From Frankiales bacterium (GTDB lineage: Bacteria > Actinomycetota > Actinomycetes > Mycobacteriales > SCTD01): 8,779 nt of DNA. Shown here in pieces: positions 5,557 to 8,779 of this stretch. The stretch spans positions 1 through 8,779 of the forward strand of contig JAOPWK010000217.1 in assembly GCA_025965735.1 (NCBI GenBank), written 5' to 3'. Each line of letters opens with the position of its first letter. The stretch's first letter is position 1. Position numbers and translations under genes: made by a program. The notes below the pieces were generated by a model. That model searched no databases, had not been told where the DNA came from, and saw only the letters and a program-made list of their open reading frames with translations.

Positions 5557-5613
5557 ATGACGCACAGGCGGGCGGGCCGGGATGGACTGTCGGCTGGCAG
5601 AATCTTCCGGTGA
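5557..5613 (+). CDS. 18-codon leader ORF overlapping the bioF start
   Basis: The ORF reads MTHRRAGRDGLSAGRIFR and stops at TGA 5611-5613, which overlaps the GTG start of bioF (GTGA at 5610-5613). It has the best ribosome site of the region, GGGGGAG at 5541-5547 with 9 nt to the ATG, whereas bioF itself has only a weak GGCAG upstream. The arrangement predicts that ribosomes finishing the leader restart on bioF. Five arginines make it basic; no run of a single amino acid suggests classical attenuation. It may only serve coupling, or be a fortuitous ORF. Confidence 0.45.
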   Translation: MTHRRAGRDGLSAGRIFR

Positions 5614-6743
5614 ACCGCACCGCCGCCCAGGACAGCCGGCCGTTGTCCTGGCTGGATGCTGCCGCCGCGCAGCGCCGGGCCGACGGGTTGCATCGCGAGC
5701 TGCGCGTCCAGCCAGCTGCGCTCGACCTGGCCGGCAACGACTACCTTGGCCTGTCCCGCGATCCCCGGGTGGTGCAGGCCGCCGTCGCCGCGTTGGGCGC
5801 CTGGGGCGCCGGTTCCACCGGGTCGCGCCTGGTGACGGGAACCACGACGCCGCACCTGGAGCTGGAGGCTGCACTCGCGTCCCGCACCGGGACCGAGGCC
5901 GGGCTGGTGCTCTCCTCGGGCTATCTGGCCAACCTGGCCGCCGTCGCGGCACTGTCCGGGCCCGGGACGCTCGTGGTCAGCGACGCCGCGAACCATGCCT
6001 CGATCGTCGACGCCTGCCGGCTGTCCAGGGCCCGCGTGGTCGTCGTGCCGCACCTGGACGTCGAGGCTGTGCGGGCCGCGCTGCACGCCCGCCGCGAGGA
6101 GCGGGCCCTGGTCATCACCGACGCGGTCTTCAGCGTGAGCGGCGTGCTGGCGCCGCTGCGCGCGCTGCACGCCGTCACCCGCCAGGCGGGCGCGCTGCTG
6201 GTCGTGGACGAGGCGCACGCCCTGGGGGTCGTCGGCCCGCGGGGACAGGGGGCGGCGGCCGCTGCCGGGCTGGCGGGCGCGCCCGACGTCGTCCTCACGC
6301 TGACGCTGTCCAAGTCGCTCGGCAGCCAGGGTGGCGCCGTGCTCGGTCCGGCTGCCGTCCGCGCACACCTGATCGATGTGGCTCGGCCGGTCATCTTCGA
6401 CACGGCACTGGCCCCGGCCTCGGCCGCAGCGGCGCTGGCAGCCCTGCACCTGATCGACGACGCGCTCGTCGGCCGGCTGCGCGAGAACGCCGTCGCGCTG
6501 GCTGCGGCGCTGGACGTCCCGGCTTCCGACGGCGCGGTGGTGCCCGTCCTGCTGGGCGATGCGGCACGGGCCGACGCGGCACGAACCGCCTGCCTCGCCG
6601 AGGGCGTGCTGGTCGGCTGCTTCCGGCCGCCGTCGGTGCCGACGGGGCAGGCATGCCTGCGCCTGGCGGCCCGGGCTGACCTGACGGGGCAGGACATCCG
6701 GCGCGCCGCCGACGTCGTGCACCGGGCGGTGTCGGCGTGCTGA
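5610..6743 (+). CDS. bioF: 8-amino-7-oxononanoate synthase (KAPA synthase)
   Basis: PLP-dependent alpha-oxoamine synthase that condenses a pimeloyl thioester with L-alanine to give KAPA, the first step of biotin bicycle assembly. At 377 residues it has normal family length. Signatures in order: 'NDYLGLS' (43-49), 'GSTGSRLVTG' (68-77), 'DAANHASIVDACR' with His129 stacking on PLP, 'VVDEAHALGVVG' (198-209) with Asp200 and His203, and the Schiff-base Lys235 in 'TLSKSLGSQGG'. These residues match E. coli BioF His133, Asp204, His207 and Lys236. GTG at 5610 is chosen because the conserved 'PLSWLDAAAAQRRADGL' begins ten residues later and nothing upstream in frame looks like protein. Its own ribosome site is weak; the start overlaps the stop of an 18-codon leader ORF. 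The 3' end overlaps bioD by 7 bp, so bioF leads an operon with bioD and bioA. Confidence 0.95.
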   Translation: MNRTAAQDSRPLSWLDAAAAQRRADGLHRELRVQPAALDLAGNDYLGLSRDPRVVQAAVAALGAWGAGSTGSRLVTGTTTPHLELEAALASRTGTEAGLVLSSGYLANLAAVAALSGPGTLVVSDAANHASIVDACRLSRARVVVVPHLDVEAVRAALHARREERALVITDAVFSVSGVLAPLRALHAVTRQAGALLVVDEAHALGVVGPRGQGAAAAAGLAGAPDVVLTLTLSKSLGSQGGAVLGPAAVRAHLIDVARPVIFDTALAPASAAAALAALHLIDDALVGRLRENAVALAAALDVPASDGAVVPVLLGDAARADAARTACLAEGVLVGCFRPPSVPTGQACLRLAARADLTGQDIRRAADVVHRAVSAC

Positions 6744-7453
6744 GCCTGCTCGTCACCGGAACCGGAACCGGCATCGGCAAGACCGTCGTGACCGCGGCTG
6801 CGGCGGCGCTGTCGATCAGTCGCCGCGAGCGCTGCACGGTGCTGAAGCCGGCGCAGACCGGCGTCACCGACGGCGCACCGGGCGACCTCGCGGACGTGGT
6901 CCGGCTGGCCGGCGAGCAGGTGCGCACCGTGGAGCTCGCGCGCTACCCGGACCCGCTGTCGCCTGCGGCCGCCGCACGGCGGGCGGGCCTGCCGACGCTG
7001 GAGCCGGCTTCGGTTGCCGGTGCGGTCGTCGCGGCCCAGCAGGACAGCGACCTGGTGCTGGTCGAGGGCGCCGGGGGCCTGCTCGTCCGCTTCGACGACG
7101 CGGGCTACACGCTGGCCGACCTGGCCCGCGAGCTGCGACTGCCCGTGCTGCTCGTCGTGCAGGCCGGCCTTGGCACCCTCAACGCCACCTCGACCACGCT
7201 CGAGGTGATGCTTCACCGCGGGCTGGACCTGGCCGGCCTGGTCGTGGGCTCCTGGCCCCAGGAGCCCGGCCTGGCAGAGCGGAGCAACCTGGCCGACCTC
7301 GAGGCCATCTCGGGACGGCCGCTGCTCGGCGTGCTGCCGGGCGGTCTCGGCCGCCTCGACCGGGCCGGATTCCTGGCGCAGGCCCGGGCTGGACTGGCGC
7401 CCGCCCTGGGGGGCACCTTCGACGCGGAGCTCTTCCGGAGCGTGCACGCGTGA
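6737..7453 (+). CDS. bioD: dethiobiotin synthetase
   Basis: ATP-dependent carboxylase that closes the ureido ring of DAPA with CO2 to form dethiobiotin. The 238-residue protein starts at GTG 6737, 7 bp inside the end of bioF, and begins directly with 'LSLLVTGTGTGIGKT', whose P-loop is residues 8-16 (Lys15, Thr16). Other signatures are 'VLKPAQTG' with Lys37, 'SPAAAARRAG' (75-84), 'LVEGAGGLLV' with Glu110, the 'GTLNATSTTLE' block (146-156) and 'LVVGSWP' (168-174). At 149-150 the family often has Asn-His; here it is Asn-Ala, probably a tolerated change. No strong ribosome site precedes the start, so translation likely depends on coupling to bioF. The stop overlaps the bioA start (GTGA at 7450-7453). 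Function is well supported. Confidence 0.94.
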   Translation: MLSLLVTGTGTGIGKTVVTAAAAALSISRRERCTVLKPAQTGVTDGAPGDLADVVRLAGEQVRTVELARYPDPLSPAAAARRAGLPTLEPASVAGAVVAAQQDSDLVLVEGAGGLLVRFDDAGYTLADLARELRLPVLLVVQAGLGTLNATSTTLEVMLHRGLDLAGLVVGSWPQEPGLAERSNLADLEAISGRPLLGVLPGGLGRLDRAGFLAQARAGLAPALGGTFDAELFRSVHA

Positions 7454-8727
7454 GGGACGACCTGGTGAGCCGGGACCGCGCCCACCTCTGGCACCCGTAC
7501 TCGTCCATCACTGACCAGGCCCCGCTGTGGCCCGTGGTCGACGCCCACGGCACGCGGCTGGTGCTCGCCGACGGGCGCGAGCTCGTCGACGGGATGGCCT
7601 CGTGGTGGGCCGCCATCCACGGCTACCGCCACCCGGTGCTCGACCGGGCGCTGCACGACCAGGTCGACCGCTTCTCCCACGTCATGTTCGGCGGGCTGAC
7701 ACACGAGCCGGCCGTCGCCCTCGGCGAGCTCCTGGTGCGCATCACCCCTGCGCCGCTGAACCGCGTCTTCTTCGCCGACAGCGGGAGCGTGGCGGTCGAG
7801 GTGGCCGTGAAGATGGCGCTGCAGTACTGGCAGGGCCGCGGCGAGCCCGGCCGCGACCGGCTGCTGACAGTGCGAGGCGGCTATCACGGCGACACCGCCG
7901 GCGCGATGAGCATCTGCGATCCCGACACGGGGATGCACGGGCTGTTCCGGTCCTACCTGGCGCAGCAGGTCTTCGTCGACCGTCCGCGGCCGGGCTACGA
8001 GGACTCGCTGCGACCGGAGGACCTCGATCAGGTGCGCGCGGTCCTCGAGGAGCAGGGGGAGCGGCTCGCCGCCGTGATCATCGAGCCGATCGTGCAGGGT
8101 GCGGGCGGCATGCGCTTCTACGCGCCGGACTACCTGCGCGCGCTGGTGGGGCTGTGCCGGTCGTACGGAGTGCTCGTGCTCTTCGACGAGATCGCCACCG
8201 GCTTCGGCCGGACCGGGACGCTGTTCGCCATGGAGCACGCGGATGTCGTGCCGGACGTGCTGTGCGTCGGGAAGGCGCTCACCGGCGGCACGATGACGCT
8301 CGGCGCGACCCTGTGCACGCAGGAGGTGGCGGAGGGCATCTGCCGCGTGGGCGGCTTCATGCACGGCCCGACCTTCATGGCCAACCCGCTGGCCTGCGCG
8401 GTCGCCCGGGCCAGCGTCGAGCTGCTGCTCGACCGACCCTGGCAGGCCGACGTCCAGCGGCTGGAGCGGCACCTGAGCGAAGGCCTGGCGGCGGCGGCCG
8501 ACCTACCGGCCGTGGCCGAGGTGCGTGTGCTGGGCGGCATCGGTGTCGTCGAGCTGGCGGATCCGCCGGACGCCGCGCGGCTGCAGACCGCCCTGGTCGA
8601 CCGCGGTGCGTGGGTGCGCCCGTTCGGCCGGCTGGTGTACGCCATGCCGCCGTACGTGAGCACACCCGACGACCTCGCAGTCGTGACCTCGGCCATGGTG
8701 GGAGCGATCCGAGAAGTCTGCGCCTGA
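7450..8727 (+). CDS. bioA: adenosylmethionine-8-amino-7-oxononanoate aminotransferase (DAPA synthase)
   Basis: PLP-dependent class III aminotransferase converting KAPA to 7,8-diaminopelargonate, with S-adenosylmethionine as the usual amino donor. The 425-residue length is typical. Visible signatures: 'HLWHPYSSI' with Tyr17, 'DGMASWWAAIHGYRHP' with Trp52-Trp53 in the substrate pocket, 'FADSGSVAVEVAVKMA' (108-123), 'GGYHGDT' with Tyr145, 'IIEPIVQGAGGM', Asp246 in 'LFDEIATGFGRTG' and the Schiff-base Lys275 in 'VGKALTGG', then 'HGPTFMANPLAC' with Thr308. These fix the enzyme as BioA rather than a generic class III aminotransferase. GTG 7450 has GGAG at 7437-7440, 9 nt upstream, and overlaps the bioD stop. 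Actinobacteria often carry bioA first in the cluster; here it is last. bioB is expected nearby but would lie outside the window. Confidence 0.95.
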   Translation: MRDDLVSRDRAHLWHPYSSITDQAPLWPVVDAHGTRLVLADGRELVDGMASWWAAIHGYRHPVLDRALHDQVDRFSHVMFGGLTHEPAVALGELLVRITPAPLNRVFFADSGSVAVEVAVKMALQYWQGRGEPGRDRLLTVRGGYHGDTAGAMSICDPDTGMHGLFRSYLAQQVFVDRPRPGYEDSLRPEDLDQVRAVLEEQGERLAAVIIEPIVQGAGGMRFYAPDYLRALVGLCRSYGVLVLFDEIATGFGRTGTLFAMEHADVVPDVLCVGKALTGGTMTLGATLCTQEVAEGICRVGGFMHGPTFMANPLACAVARASVELLLDRPWQADVQRLERHLSEGLAAAADLPAVAEVRVLGGIGVVELADPPDAARLQTALVDRGAWVRPFGRLVYAMPPYVSTPDDLAVVTSAMVGAIREVCA

Positions 8728-8730
8728 GGC

Positions 8731-8769
8731 TGCCGGTGGCCCGGGCGCGGCCGGCACGGCGCCGCCGGC
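8731..8769 (+). terminator. possible hairpin after bioA
   Basis: TGCCGG (8731-8736) pairs with CCGGCA (8751-8756), starting 4 nt after the bioA stop; a second short GCCGGC/GCCGGC pair spans 8750-8769. Neither is followed by a T-run and the window ends 10 nt later. With such GC content this may be chance, and transcription may continue into bioB. Confidence 0.25.
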
Positions 8770-8779
8770 GCACGCTCCC

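Larger units (their letters stand above)
5270..5609. other. divergent intergenic region between the J-like gene and bioF
   Basis: This 340-bp stretch must hold the promoters of the leftward J-like gene and the rightward biotin operon. Long open frames cross it but their codon use and composition do not look like protein. It contains nested stem-loops (5396-5427), an inverted repeat (5462-5485) and a leader ORF (5557-5613). I see no convincing -35/-10 pair, and neither the Gram-positive BirA box (TTGTAAACC-type) nor the corynebacterial BioQ box (TGAAC-N3-GTTAC) in clear form. Confidence 0.5.

Noticed and set aside
5268..5609. N-terminal extension of bioF to the upstream ATG at 5268
   Set aside because: The extra 114 residues are unlike BioF or any protein I recognise, overlap the start of the divergent gene, and conserved BioF sequence begins just after GTG 5610.
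5550..6722. long minus-strand frames opposite bioF and bioD, including 5921-7447
   Set aside because: Both are antisense to genes with complete catalytic motif sets; their composition (Ala/Arg/Gly/Ser) is typical of GC-driven open frames.
1..8779. CRISPR array, tRNA/rRNA gene, insertion sequence, toxin-antitoxin or phage-defence genes
   Set aside because: No repeat-spacer pattern, no recognisable RNA gene and no transposase, integrase or defence domain could be seen on either strand.

Overview
The window is very GC-rich, with GTG starts, GC-biased third positions and tightly overlapping genes, which indicates a high-GC actinobacterium (Actinomycetota). The protein types agree: a mycobacterial DesA1-like acyl-ACP desaturase, an InhA-like enoyl-ACP reductase and an actinobacterial-style bioF-bioD-bioA set. 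Genus cannot be read from the sequence.

Layout. (1) 3-1902, plus strand: a tightly coupled cassette of an alpha/beta-hydrolase (5' end outside the window), a DesA1-like acyl-ACP desaturase and an InhA/FabI-like enoyl-ACP reductase, joined by ATGA stop/start overlaps. (2) 1903-5269: a patchy, partly decayed segment. It holds a C-terminally truncated copy of a conserved actinobacterial protein (2039-2335), an intact gene fusing a degenerate hemerythrin-like domain to an HSL-type esterase (2453-4087), a heavily deleted and frameshifted formaldehyde/alcohol dehydrogenase pseudogene (4170-4788), and, on the minus strand, a membrane-anchored J-domain-like protein lacking the HPD motif (4742-5269). 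(3) 5270-5609: divergent intergenic region with candidate regulatory repeats and an 18-codon leader ORF whose stop overlaps the bioF start. (4) 5610-8727: biotin ring-assembly operon bioF-bioD-bioA, with overlapping genes. bioB, bioC, bioH, bioI and a biotin regulator are not seen here.

How it works together. BioF, BioA and BioD act in sequence (pimeloyl thioester to KAPA to DAPA to dethiobiotin). The fatty-acyl cassette 3.7 kb upstream could in principle act on the acyl-ACP precursor pool, but this is a proximity-based guess; general lipid metabolism is the simpler reading. No RNA gene, CRISPR array, transposase or integrase was found. The least ordinary items are the hemerythrin-esterase fusion with lost metal ligands, the HPD-less J protein, the leader ORF coupled to bioF, and a 13-bp inverted repeat with CCT flanks around the end of the J-protein gene. 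No clearly new biological system is demonstrated.
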